Shown here piece by piece: positions 31,499-43,800 of a stretch of 64,000 nt of DNA (the first letter of the stretch is position 1; each line of letters starts with the position of its first letter). The DNA comes from Climacteris rufus. Taxonomy: Eukaryota > Chordata > Aves > Passeriformes > Climacteridae. The stretch spans positions 49,202 through 113,201 of the forward strand of contig VZRZ01005358.1 in NCBI GenBank assembly GCA_013398175.1, in the 5' to 3' direction. A program made the position numbers and the translations under genes. The notes below the pieces were generated by a model. That model had not been told where the DNA came from. It saw only the letters and a list, made by a program, of their open reading frames with translations, and made no database searches.

Positions 31499-34400
31499 TC
31501 ACTTTGAGTCCTCCTCGGGTTTCTTGGCAGAGAACTTTTCCCGCAGTCGTTTCCACGTCCCTCTTTTCATGTCATCCATCTGTTTCAGAATGTCTGCAAA
31601 AGGAGAAGGGAGAGGGAGATGGGGCAGAGGAAGATAAGCAAAAAAGCAGAGAGGAATGAAACCCTCTTAAAACAGCTCTGCCTTCCATCTAATTTCCTTT
31701 TCTGACTTTTCATCTTAATGAATTTTCATGCCAAGCCCGAGGCGAGGTTGGTTTCCCTTCCAATCAATGCAGGGAGTCTCTTATCACTACCAACTGATCC
31801 TCAGTTTCCACGCACTGCAATCAAAGTTAGGAACTGGAGCAGAACAAAACTGCTCTGGCTCCCAGCTCTGCACTTCACAAAGGATGTGCTGAGAGCATTT
31901 CTGCGTGGGGTACCCAGCTCCTTCCCAAGGTCTGGCACAAAAGAAATCCCGAAGGGAACTGGAAGATGGTGAAGCAGAAGCTGAGCTCTGTGTTGGAATG
32001 ACATAGCAAACGTGTTTCTTCCACACAGTTCCTGCTGTCTGACCCCAAAGAGCCTTTGCAAAGCCTCTGCTGTTCCTGCCAGTGCAAAATCCTATTGACT
32101 CTTCACCCCAACAGATGGAGTTACTCCTCAACTGAATTATTCCTCAGTTATTGCCGAACTTACTCCTCATCAAACACCTTTACACAATTGCAGGCAGCCC
32201 CTTGGTGCCCTCCAGTCACAGAGGATTGATGCAGGGAGCACCACAAAGAGCAGAACGTCCCTTTTCTCCTGCCCTCCCCTCTCAGAGCAAGCACAGCAGC
32301 AGCACCTGTGGCCAGGATCACCTTGCAGTCTTCCACTGTCACCCCAGTGAAGGTTGTGTCTTTCAGGCGTGGGTACTTCCCAGGAGAGCAGGAAAAGGAG
32401 GGAGAGACACAAAGAAGTCACTTGAAGTGCATGGAAAAGATACAAATGTCAGCAGCTGGCACAGCCTGAGCTCACGTTCAGCAGGAATTCTGCTCACCCA
32501 CAGCAAGAACCAGGCCTGCCCTGTTCACACAACAGAGCCACTGCTGCATCCACCACTCAGCTGTGCCTTAGGCACTCCCAGGAACCTTGTCATTCCCACC
32601 AATCCTGCCATTCCCAGGGACCTTGTCATTCCCACCAACCCTGCCCTTCCCAGCAACCCTGCCCTTCCCAGCAACCCTGCCATTCCCACCAACTCTGCCC
32701 TTCCCAGGACCCCTGCCCTTGCCAGGACCCCTGCCCTTCCCAGCAACCCTGCCATTCCCAGCAACCCTGCCATTCCCACCAACCCTGCCATTCCCACCAA
32801 CCCTGCCATTCCCACCAATCCTGCCATTCCCACCAACCCTGCCATTCCCAGGGACCCTGACATTCCCAGGGACCCTGACATTCCCACCAACCCTGCCCTT
32901 CCCAGGACCCTGCCATTCCCACCAACCCTGCCATTCCCAGGAACCCTGCAGCAGGAGGTGACTCCCCCCCAAACAAAGGGGCAGTGCCACAGCTCACCTT
33001 GTTCTTGTAGAAGTTGGTGTGGATTCTGACCAAGCTCTCGTACATTTGGTCACAGGCCTCGGGGTCAGAGATCTGCAGGGGACACAGGTGTCACACAAGT
33101 GTCACACAAGGGTCACACAATTCTGGTTTGACACCTCCCCAGCAAAGCCCCCCTCGTTCCACAGCCATGAAAGAGCAGCTCAGAATTCCCAGTGCTGGAT
33201 GCTGGGGACCTGCTATCCTGCTCCAGGGGTTTCCCCTCCACCTCCCACCAGCCTGGCCTAACAAACCTTGGGATTTCCAGAATGGATCTTAAACTCTGCC
33301 TCGACAAGGCCTGTCAGCTCAGCTGTGAATACCCAGAGAACATCACTGCCTGCTCCGAGGCCACTTCTGTCACCTGCACAGGACAACGTGCCAGGATGGG
33401 CATCAGAAACTCCCTGTGTGGGCTAAAAATAGCCTGTAATTGATTAGGGAAATCAGCACAAATGACAGGGAACAGCTTGAAGGGTAACTGGATTTCTATT
33501 TCAGTTGGAAGATCCGGCTCATCCCCAACCTGTGCCAGGTGTCCCAGCAGGTGCCCCTGCCTGGCACAGCCCCTGCTCAGCAGGTGCATGGCTGCTTTTC
33601 CATTTCACAATGTTTTTCCTGTTTTTCTCTTCTACAACGGGCCCAACTTGACCAGAACTCTGTTGCTGCTCCATGACATAGAACATGAATGGTTAAAACA
33701 GGTCAAGAGTAAAAACAACAACAGGAACACGGCAGGATGAAGTGACTCTGCTCCTCTTCCCTGGGGCAGCACAGGGTGGGTGATGTAAAGCAGGAAAAGT
33801 AAGGAAGGGCTGCAGGAGAGAGGATGCAGGGACAGCCCCTGCCAGGAGGGCACACATCCCACTGCAGGACTGTGTCCTGCAACCCCATCCCAAACAGCCC
33901 CTGCCAGCAGTGACAGCACATCCAGTGATGAAAAGGGTGGCACAAACAGCATCCCTGGAAATCCAGCAAATCTTATTCCATTAAATTGCTAGAGAGGCCT
34001 TATGGTTTTAGTTCTCCACTCAGAAGCTCCTCCTGCCAGCACATTCAGCCTCTCTATACACACACTGCCACCAGTGCTGCAGGCAGTAATTCACATTTCC
34101 AGGACCAGTGGCAGCTTTGGGATCTTGGAGCCGACTGGTGCAACACATTAAGCTGTCCTGAGCATATGGAAAAGCAATAAACCCTTCCCAAAATGTCTGC
34201 TGCACACTATTCTGGTCACCAGCACAGGATTAGGAGCCCATAATGGCCCCTTGAGGTCGAAAACGCATCTCTGGAACAATGTTTTTATGCTAAGGAAGGG
34301 CACATTTACATTCTGCAGCACCACCTCCGTGCCTGGGAAGGTCTGCATCCAAGTCAGGCATCAGATTCCCTAACTTATTTCAGCAGCAAAGCCTAAACTC

Positions 34401-35651
34401 CAACAGAATTACAGCTGGAGGCGGAATTCAATTGTACAACCACTGCACTCCATCAGTGTCAGGCAGTGCTGCAGCATCCCACCATCCCAGCACCAAGGCA
34501 AGGAGATCACACAAATCAACTGCATTCCAGCATGGCTGAAAAATTCCCAGAGCTCTGTATCCCACTCCCATAACCAGGGGGACAGGGTTCTCCAAAGTAC
34601 ACGGTGTAAAGGGTGCAAGAACTCGGTATAAACCACTTGTCCTGAGTACAGAACGGGTGTCCTGGGTATAAACCAGGTGTGCTGAGTATAAACCACTTGT
34701 TCTGGGTACAAACTATGTGTTCTGGGCACAAACCAGGTGGTCCTGGGGACAAAACATTTGTCCTGGATACAAACTCATTATCCTGGGCACAAAGCCCTTG
34801 TCGTGGGTACAAACCAGGTGTCCTGAGCACAATCTCCTTGTCCTGGGTACAAACCAGTTGTGCTGAGTATAAATCATCTGTCCTGGGCACAAACCCAGTG
34901 TCAAGGGTACAGATCAGATGGTCCTGGGCACAACCTCCTTGTCCTGGGCACAAACCCCTTGTCCTGAGCACAGACCCCTTGTCACAGGCACAAACCCCTT
35001 GTCCTTGGCACAACCTCCTTGTCCTGGGCACAGACCCCTTGTCCTCGGCACAGACCCAGTGTCAAGGGTACAGATCAGATGGTCCTGGGCACAACCTCCT
35101 TGTCCTAGGCACAAACCCCTTGTCCCGGGCACGACCTTGCCCCGAGGAGGCACAAGCGCCGTGGCTGCCCGGGGTCAGTGCTGCCCAGGCTGCCCGGGAT
35201 CTGTGCTCCAAAGGCCGCCGAGCGCTCGCACTCCCGTCCCGCCCGGGAGGCGCTGGACTCGCTCATCCCCGGGGCTCCCATTCCGCTCAGGATTCCGCGA
35301 TTCCATGAAGCCCCAGGCAGCCCCGAGCACAAGCTTCTCCCGGTGAACATCCCAGCGACCCCGAGGGGCGCTCCGGGCAGAGCCGCGAGTGACCCCCGAG
35401 CCCCGCGCTCTGCCCCCGACCCCTCCTCAGGGCCACCTCAGGGCCACCGCCGGGCCGCTCCCCGCGCCCTCCCAGGCCGGTGCCGCGGGGGTGCCGCCCG
35501 CCCAGCCCCTCACCGGTGTGTTCTCGCCCTCACGGAAGGCCTGCGCCACCCGCTGCCGCAGGACCGAGCCCAGGTCCCGCTGCCGCTTCGCGTCCTCCAC
35601 CGGCCACTCCTCGCACAGCCGCAGGAAGCGCCGGTACCGGCTGGCGGCCAT
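31499..35651 (-). CDS. UQCC2: Ubiquinol-cytochrome c reductase complex assembly factor 2
   Basis: Mitochondrial Cbp6-family protein that works with UQCC1 in cytochrome b synthesis and stability, and so in complex III assembly. Four exons on the minus strand: 35514-35651 (MAASRYRRFLRLCEEWPVED to GENTP), 32998-33072 (ISDPEACDQMYESLVRIHTN, FYKNK), 32306-32375 (YPRLKDTTFTGVTVEDCKVI, LAT) and 31499-31593 (DILKQMDDMKRGTWKRLREK, then FSAKKPEEDSK and TGA). They sum to 378 bp, 125 residues; the human protein has 126. All junctions are GT-AG and frame-consistent. The ATG at 35651 has G at +4 and a GC-rich leader. Introns 1 and 2 each contain a large minisatellite. The next gene, IP6K3, is on the same strand upstream. 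Confidence 0.96.
31594..32305 (-). other. UQCC2: UQCC2 intron 3
   Basis: 0.7-kb intron between exons 3 and 4. No element recognised. Confidence 0.7.
32575..32950. repeat. 18-bp minisatellite in UQCC2 intron 2
   Basis: About 20 imperfect copies of CCTGCCATTCCCACCAAC and close variants. The 18-bp period is divisible by three and lacks stops, so all frames stay open and produce repeat pseudo-ORFs on both strands. Confidence 0.95.
34608..35136. repeat. 20-bp minisatellite in UQCC2 intron 1
   Basis: About 26 copies of a 20-bp unit like TTGTCCTGGGCACAAACCCC. A higher-order copy of 160 bp is seen: the stretch around 34890-34940 recurs around 35050-35100. The intron spans 33073-35513. Confidence 0.95.
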
Positions 35652-35710
35652 GGCGCCGCCTCACGTGCGCCGGTCACGTGTCCCCGCGCCGGGTCACGTG
35701 GGGGCGCGGG
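35652..35710 (-). promoter_or_regulatory. UQCC2: UQCC2 proximal promoter with three CACGTG boxes
   Basis: GC- and CpG-rich sequence just upstream of the UQCC2 ATG contains perfect CACGTG palindromes at 35662-35667, 35675-35680 and 35695-35700. The second and third are preceded by GGT. CACGTG binds USF, MYC/MAX and MITF/TFE-type bHLH-ZIP factors. No TATA box is evident. The transcription start is unknown, so the boxes could lie in promoter or 5' UTR. Confidence 0.7.
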
Positions 35711-35824
35711 AGGGCGGGAATCCCTGAGGGTGGGAATCCCTGAGGGCGGAATATCCTCCCAGGGTCATGGACCCCACCCTGTGCCCCATTCCCCGCCCTG
35801 TCGCCAGCCCACAGCACTGAGTGC

Positions 35825-36150
35825 CGCGTTCAGGCCTTTCGCGGACACCTCCGGAGGTGGGGATTCCTGCACCTCCCCGGGCAGCCCCTTCCAATAGCTG
35901 GCCGCCTTTTCCATGGAGAAATTCTTCCTGATGTCCAGCCTGGCACAGCTTGAGGCCGTTTCCTCTTGTCCTGTCACTTGGGAGCAGAGCCCGACCCCCC
36001 CTGGCTGCCCCCTCCTGTCAGGGAGTTGTGGAGATCCAGAAGGTCCCCCTGAGCCTCCTTTTCCCCAGGCTGAGCCCCCCCAGCTCCGTCAGCCACTCCT
36101 GGGGCTCCAGACCCTTCCCCAGCTCCCTGAGCTGCTCCTCACAGGACTTA
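35825..36150 (-). mobile_element. CR1 LINE fragment (minus strand)
   Basis: Reverse-complement CR1: AAATTCTTCCTGATGTCCAG, GCTTGAGGCCGTTTCCTCTT, GTCAGGGAGTTGTGGAGATC and CAGCTCCGTCAGCCACTCCT in the order expected for CR1 read backwards. No reverse-transcriptase frame survives. Confidence 0.92.
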
Positions 36151-36300
36151 CAACGATTTGGGTTGAAGGGACCTTAAATCCCATCTCATCCCACCCCCTG
36201 CCATGGGCAGGGACACCTCCCACTATCCCAGGTTGCTCCAAGCCCTGTCCAGCCTGGCCTTGGACACTCCCAGGGATGGGGCAGCCCCAGCCCCACTGTG
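36150..36300 (-). mobile_element. Second CR1 LINE 3' fragment (minus strand)
   Basis: TTTGGGTTGAAGGGACCTTA, CCCCCTGCCATGGGCAGGGA and CCCAGGTTGCTCCAAGCCCT form the CR1 3' terminus in reverse complement. It directly abuts the previous fragment but repeats an order that a single insertion would not give, so it is a separate copy. Confidence 0.9.
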
Positions 36301-36923
36301 CAGGTGTGTGAGGGGTAAAAAGGGAAGACACGGTGGGCTTTTTGTAATTATTCAGCCAAAATTTGTTGTTTTCTGTGCAGCAATGAAGAGTGAGGGGCTG
36401 CCCGGCGAGGGGCTCTGTCTGTGGTTACACCCAGCCCCTTCTCATCCATCCTTTGTCCCATCCATGTCCCACACACCCAACGAGAGGCTCCGCAGGATGC
36501 TCAGGTGGCTCTGTACAAATGCACCCACAAAGCCACAAAGTCTTATCACAGACCACTCGTATGAGCCAGGATAATCCATGCCTCAATCTCTACCAAAATT
36601 GGGTTTGTGGCTTTTTTTTTTTTTTACAGTTTGTGGTCAAGAAATATGCACCACTGTGAACAAGAGTCTTTCCAAGTGGACTCCAGGCCAAGTAAAATAC
36701 AAAACTGGACCAGATGTCTTAAATTTTCCAGCTCTAAATTGCAGCAGCTCCCCAGCTTTCTGCTGTAAATCTGAGTGCAGGGTCTCCCTTGGGATCTGGT
36801 GTTTAAACCTGTGGAAATAACGACTCTCTTAAAAAATTACAGGCCTAAACAAAGGACAATATTCCTCAAGGCTGCTGCGGGAGGGAAGAAGAGACGGACA
36901 ACAGTGAGAGTTACTTCCACAAT
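36300..36923. other. UQCC2-IP6K3 intergenic remainder
   Basis: About 0.6 kb between the CR1 pair and the IP6K3 3' end, with a poly-T run near 36613. No gene seen. Confidence 0.6.
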
Positions 36924-37880
36924 TTTATTTATATCCCCACCCCCTGCTAAAGGAGTTCTGTAACTCTATGCCTTGTGCAAGGATTTCTCCTTCAGGTTTC
37001 CCACACCATGCAGGAAGGAATTGTATTTGTTCCATCATCATGAAATAAAATCTGTCCACAAAAGCTGTAAACATTATTTTGAGTCTTTTGTTACTGTCTC
37101 CTTCAAACGCACACACGCACAAACACACACACACAATATTTGTATCAAAGAATTTCTGGGTGACCTTTGACGTCCAGTCCCTGACTCAATCTCACACTTT
37201 TTTTTTTTGTCTTCTTTTTGTTAATTTTTTTAAGCAAAAATCCCTTGATGTGAATATTTTTTGTGACTGATACCTGACAGAGTCATCGCATTCCTGTACT
37301 TCCAGCTCCAACGGAGCCCCTTTCCTGGAAAATTCATGGAAAATTCCCTGTTCTAACCGCACAGGGATGTTGAAGCTTGGCGAGGTGCAGCTCTTGGTCT
37401 GAGTGTTTGAACACGTGCATAGAGAATCCCAACCAGGGGCACTGGGAATGTTGGAGGGTGTTTTTCCCTCCCACTTGAGCAGGAGCTGAAAGGGAAGCTC
37501 CATCTGTTCATTCCTGTCCCAAACCCCCTCATCCCACTGGGATTCGGGGCGAGCAGGTCCTGGTTTTTCATTAAGACTCTTCCCAAGCAATGCTTTCTTC
37601 GGCTCACAAATAAATCAAGGACAGCAGTAAAACCAGAAAGGAAAATAAATCTTCTGATGGATGGCAGAGAGAGAGAACAGATTCTTCCAGCTCTCTGCTT
37701 TCCACGCTTCAGTTCAGTGACTGCACAAGGGAGAGTTTTCAGCACTCCCCGAATTATCCGTGCTCACTCCATGCCACGCACCGGGGAATCCAGCAGCCAG
37801 AGGGTCCCACACAGCCGACCCCAGGTGGGATTTTCAGGGCTATCTGTCACTAGGAAATCCAGGCCGTTTCACAGAAATTC
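36924..37880 (-). other. IP6K3: IP6K3 3' untranslated region
   Basis: Minus-strand AATAAA (TTTATT on + at 36924-36929) lies about 950 bp past the stop. The interval is AT-rich and contains a CA-type microsatellite around 37109-37135. Confidence 0.6.
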
Positions 37881-40800
37881 TCATTTTCCTTCCGACAGGT
37901 TCTGAAGGATTTTGATGAGGTTCTCCAGGCCAAAAATGTAGCCGTGGTCTGGCCCGTCGTGCAGGGTGGGGTTGGGATTGCTCTTGGAGCCTTTGAAGGT
38001 GGTGTGGGCAAAGTCAATCATCCTCACGTCCACCCTGGAGGGGTTCGTGCCGTGCGTTTTCGGGAAGGGGAAGCGATGATCCAAGGGCACCGCGCTCTCC
38101 TTGTGCTCCTGTCCGTCGTAAATGATGAGGAGGGAGCTGGAGTAGAACCTGTAGGAGCTTTGCTTCCTGATGACCGAGAGCAGGGCCTTGAGGCGCAGGA
38201 TGATGGGCTCCAGCAGGTCCGTCCGCAGCTGGTTCCCGTTGCACAGGAACTGCCGCAGGGTCTGCCGGAACCCCTCCGGGGAGAGTTTCCTGCCGTAATA
38301 TTTGTCTTTGCACAGAAAATGCCCAGTGTCCGCTTGGTAAACCTGGAGGGGAGAGAGGAATAATCCATAGAATATCCACAGCTGGAAGAGACTCACTAGG
38401 ACCACTGAGATCCAACTCTGTTCATGCCAGAGAGCAGAAAGACACACAGGTTTTGACACTGTTTATGCTGCCTTATATGTGCCTCTCCTCATTATTCTCA
38501 TAATTATCCTTCAGGCAGAGCTTTGAAACCTGTTTGAGAATAGTGAGGGAGGGAAACACGTGGTTTGGGTTTCTAAGAGGAAGGGTGGGGATTTCAAGCA
38601 AGAGAAATTCAGCCTAAAATGATGCCCTGGCTCTCACAGCACCAGGATGAGGCGGCTCAGTGAAGGCACAAGTGGGGCAATGTGGTGCTTTTGGGGTTTT
38701 TTTTTGTGCAGCAGCCAAGAGCTGAACAGGAGAGGGGAATCTGTGTCAAGACAGGTTCTTGGATGGCATAAACTGGTACAGAGAAAGGGTTACCCTAAAT
38801 GTGCCATATTTGCCACCCTGCCCTCAGCATCCTCTACCCTCCTCTCTGAGAGGACACACAGCCTGTGTTTTGGGGGAAGAGAGAATAAAACTGCTTCAAT
38901 TCACATCAGCCAGGAATCCCTGGAGATTTCCAGCTTGGTCCCAAGCCGTGTGTGGGACAAACACCGAGGGGATGGAGGCTTTACCTGCATCCCACAGATG
39001 CGCACGCCCAGCGAGGCCGAGGTGCTCTGCTCACACTTCTTGATGTGCCGGGCTTTCTTCTCCTCCGAGGCGTCGTCCCCGTGCTGCCGCGTCCCCATCT
39101 TCAGGTCCAGGATGCAGGGATAGCTGTACTTGGAGACCACGTTTTCCAGCAAGAGAAACTCTGAACATGAGTTAAGGGAAACCCAGTACTTTGAAATTCT
39201 AATTGAAAGAGGCCTTAAATCAAAGCTACTGCTGACGCTCTCCATAACAGCTCACAACTGTAATGAGACTTTCTGAGCCAATTTCTCCGACGTGTCATTG
39301 CTATGGGCCTCTCGCTGCCAATTCCAGTTAATTTACTGTACTACAGTGCTACCAATTAAAGCCCCAACAGCTCCATTCTCCAGTGACACCGTAGCCCTGG
39401 GCTGTCACTCCGACACCTTCCCTCGGTGCCGAGCTCGCTCCGGTGGGTGGGGGAAGTTGTTAAACTCTATTACTCACATGACTGGTGGGTAATGAAGTGT
39501 AATAGGAAAATAAAAGGCGAGGCAGCTGCTAATTCCTGTATAGTTGTGTTTTTAAATGCATGCCAAGGGGATCTTTGACTTCTGCTGAGAACTCTTGATG
39601 GGAAATGGGGTTTTTCTTTTACTTTTTTGTGTTCTTTTTAAACAGCAGGAGAAGATACCAGAATATTCCATATTTTCCCTGTGTCTGTGCAGAGGAGGGA
39701 TGCATCCCCCTGCAATAAAGCCTGCATTGATTTCGAGCTGTTATTTGTAGCCAGGACTGTGCTGGAGGGGAGAGAGGAGAAAGGATACGATGAAGTTTGT
39801 TCTCGTTATGCTTGGAGGACATGCGGTTCAGGTGCTGCCGGTGACAGTGCAGTCCCCAGGGGTTGTAGCTCTTCCTTTCTGCCTGGTTTCCATTTGCATC
39901 TTCCAAAAGGGAATCTGTGTGGTACTGAAGGTCTGTCCTCAATAGCATCTTCCCGGGGCAGCTAGACAAAGCACACAAAGGGACACGTTGGGTTTATGAG
40001 CTCCAGAGGAGAATATTCCCTTCCCTCATTTTTTTTCTGTAGAGCCTCAAACTTGATAAGGTGGATTTTCAGGGACTCTCAAAGGAAACATATTGATCAT
40101 GTCCAACCTGCAGAGATCTTTTGTTACTCCATAACAGCAATTTGCAGAAAGCCAGCTATTTCTGCCTGCCAATATTTTTTTTTTCATTATAATTTAAAGT
40201 GTGTTGGTTCCCATGAAAAGCCATTCACAGCCCCAGTGGCCAGGGATCTCTATTTATCCACCTAATGGGCACAGCACAGGCAAATGGTCCAACAATGGGA
40301 ATGATTCCCAATTTGGAGGGGCTGGCACCGAGGAGGGGAGGGAGTGAGGGAGCAGGTGAGGGATGGGGAGATTTGTTCTCCTTGGGGGGGTCATTCCTTG
40401 GTCTCGCTCATCCAAACTCCATCACTCCCATCGCTCCAAGGCAGCACTTCCATGGTAGTGATATTACACCTCCAGTCCCAGCTGGCCCAGGGCTGCTCTG
40501 AGCCAGTTTGGGATGAAGGATGTGCTGCAGAAAACCTCTGAGAGCCGGAGGTTGTGGTGTGCTGGGAGCACCAGATGCCTTCCCGGGAGAGCTCTCCGCT
40601 GGGATGGCATGGCATGGCATGGGATCCATGGGATGGGATGGGATGGGATCCATGGGATGGGACTGAAGCCCCTCTGTTGCCAGCAGAGGGCCATTCCATG
40701 CTCAGTAACTGTTCTCCCAATGCCTCTCCTCCCCTGGAGCAGCTGCACTCCGAGGAATGAGGTTTAAAGGCAGAATTTGAGGCAGATGTTGGAGCAACAA

Positions 40801-43800
40801 CATCCCAGACCCGCCCTGCTCCATCCCCACACCAAGGAAGAACAGAACCATACAGGGCTTGGCTCTGCTGCTCCTCACCTGGGTTGGCACTTCTTTTGCC
40901 CACTTCAAACCCAGAGCTGGGCCACCAAACGCACCCCAAACCCCACCCAAGCGGCCGAGGCCAACCAGGAGCTTTGCAGGGAGTGCCAGACCCTCACCTG
41001 TCTTTGAAGGTCTTGGTGACCTGCGTGTGGCTCCACCTGACCAGCCCGTGCTCGCTGCTGCCGCTGGCCGTCCACTTGCGCTTGTGCCACACAGTGACCG
41101 TGGGGTCGCCGCCGGTGCCGTCCAGGCGGCCGCAGGGCTCCGGCTGCGCCAGGCCGGGGCTGGCGATCAGGGTCAGGTTGCCAAGGCTGTCCTTCTTGAG
41201 GTGCACGGACACAATGCCTGGACAGAGAGGGGAAATGTTGCACTTCGACACAAAGGAAAGATGGAGACACGCATTGAAGAGAGAGAGACAAACTGCAGGC
41301 CAAAAAGTGGGGGTCGAGACCCCACACTTTATTTTATATTCTCCTAGAGACCATCGTGGATTGGAGGGAGAAATTGCCCCCCTCAACACACTGGTCAAAG
41401 GAAATATCCATCAAATATCTCCGCCCAGGAGAAAAGAATGCAAACAATAGAACACAGAAAAACATGGCTATGTTTACAGAGAATACGTGAGAAACTGTTA
41501 CAGAAGAATGAAAACATCGAAGAACTGCAAAACTCAGGGCAACAGGGAAACCCGAGGAGAGGGAGATGAGCCTGTGGGGTATCACAGAGGCCTGACCACC
41601 ACCTCACCAGTCCAGCCTTCTGAGAGGGCTGGGCTGCTGCCGCCTCAGGTTTTGGTGGCCTCTCACACTGATCCTGCTCTGATTTCAACCCAAATAAACA
41701 CAATTAGGCTGAGGCCCTGGAAAACAACCTCAGGGTTTTCAAGTGTTCCTCCTCTCCAGGCTCAGTTTGAAACCTGCCTCCTCTGAACTCCACATTCCTT
41801 TGGCACCCACCTGTCCAGGCTCTGCTGTGCCCCAGGTGACCCAGAAAAGCCCCACACTCCGGACCAGAAGCTCCCAGCTTCTTAATCACAAGGGATTTTA
41901 GTGCTTTTTAAAGACAGGACAAGGCTGGAAAAGCTTTTCATTGGCAAGAAGCAAGGGGAGGGTTGTGGACAAGGCATTTTCCAAGGACACCCAGTGTGCC
42001 AACTGCTTCCTTTACTTGGAGAGCCCCGGGAGCAGGGCAGAGATGTGGCCATGGGCTGGCAGTGCTGCCCACACATTGTCATGGTCGTGTCCTTCCCCCA
42101 GCGCCAAGGACCAGCACCCAAACATCCCCTGGGGGGCTGGACTGTCACACACCCGGTGTTTGTGCCTGGCAGGGAACAGGACTCTGACTGGAGGTTATTT
42201 TTTTCCACCCCGAGTGCTTAAAACACCATTCTGCCTTTGAACATCGCAATTTTCCCTGACTCTGACAGGAATCACAGGGCTCAAATGCCAGCCAGTCCAC
42301 CACGGATTTAGCCCAATCCGAGCCCATCCCTGGCACGGGGCCGGCTGTCTGTGCGTCTCAAGTGACAGCGCAGGAATGGCCACGGCTCACACTGCAGCCG
42401 GCTCTGACCTTTCTGGGAAAGGCTGATAACGCCAGCCCGTTCCTGCAGCTCCCGCAGGGCTGCCTGAGCCTCCCCAGGCACCGGGAGCATTTTTAGAGCA
42501 CAGCCCTGTGGGGCTCGGGGGGCTGCCAGCTCCAAAAGTGCACAGGGAGCAGGGACAGGGCGGTGGGACCAGCAAAACCAGCACTGGAAAGAGCCCTGGT
42601 GGGGACACGGGGAGCTGGGTGTGTTCCAGCTGTGCCCAGGGCATCCTCACTGGATCTGCTGGGCATCTGGGGAGCTGGGTTGGATCCAGCTGTGCCCAGG
42701 GCATCCTCACTGGATCTGCTGGGTATTTGGGGAGCTGGGTTGGATCTGCTGGGCATTTGGGGAGCTGGGTGTGATCCAGCGGTGCCCAGGGCATCCTCAC
42801 CAGGTCTGTTTGGTGTTTGGGGAGATGCATCTCAGCAGCTTAACAAACAGTTCTGCTCTCCCAAGCAAAGGTGCCAAAGCAAATAAATGTGCAAAATCCC
42901 TCCTCTCTGTTCCAAGTGAGATTACAGCCAGCAAGCACAGACAGAAGGCTTTGCCCCCCGTGCCTGCCGGGTTCTGCTGGCTCCGGGGGGTTTTCCTCAC
43001 CTGAATTATCCCTGCAGCCACCCCCGTTGGACTGGGGTGCCCATCCCTCCCTGGGTGCTGCACCCCATAACCCTGCAGCTGTTTGGATGCCCTTCCCTCC
43101 CTCCCTTTTGCTGTACAATCAGCATTATTGTGAGCAGGCCTGGTCAAATGGGCTGACTTAGCACAGAAATGGGGGAACAATCTACACAAGCTGCTCTGCC
43201 AAGGGAGCTGGGGGGCTGCAAACCTTCATTAGGGGCAAGGAATATTTTTAGCTCTCCCAGCCCTTTGCTCCTGGTGGGGAGCACAGGGAGCTCTGTCTTC
43301 CTCAGGCTTTAGCATTACCCTTTGCCCAACTCCCATTCTTAAAGAAATCCATATTTCTGAGAGCAAACAAATCTCCTCTCAGCCTGGATGCCTGCTTTAA
43401 ATTTTCAGAGGATGTAGGCAGGGAAAAAAAAAAAAAACCCTAACGTGTCTTTTGCCTAAATCAAAGCCTTTTTAGTTTTAAAAAGTCACTGGGAGGCGAC
43501 CAGAGCCCTCGATTCCAAACACCATAACCTTAAAAACTGTCCCAGTTCCTGCCTGCAGTCAGCAGGGCTGTGCTCATTTACATAGTGCTGACAGGCTGGC
43601 CCCAAAAACTTATATACAGCGTGAAAGTAAGAGTTGTTAAATATCAGCCATTAATATGAAAATTAATGGGGAGATTTTCAAAGGAGAGAATGAGCGTTAA
43701 ATTGGAAGGAAATGTGATCCTCTCCCTCCTCCCAGCTGGAAACTCAGTCTTCAAAAACCTACATCTTAGCCTGGAAAGTGCTTTTTATTTCCTGGGGTGA

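Noticed and set aside
32151..33045. Long repeat-protein frames on both strands (292, 140, 139 and 124 aa)
   Set aside because: They arise from the 18-bp minisatellite in UQCC2 intron 2 and from overlap with UQCC2 exon 2.
34516..35308. Repeat-containing frames of 171 and 209 aa
   Set aside because: Artefacts of the 20-bp minisatellite, which has few stops. No start context, splice sites or homology.
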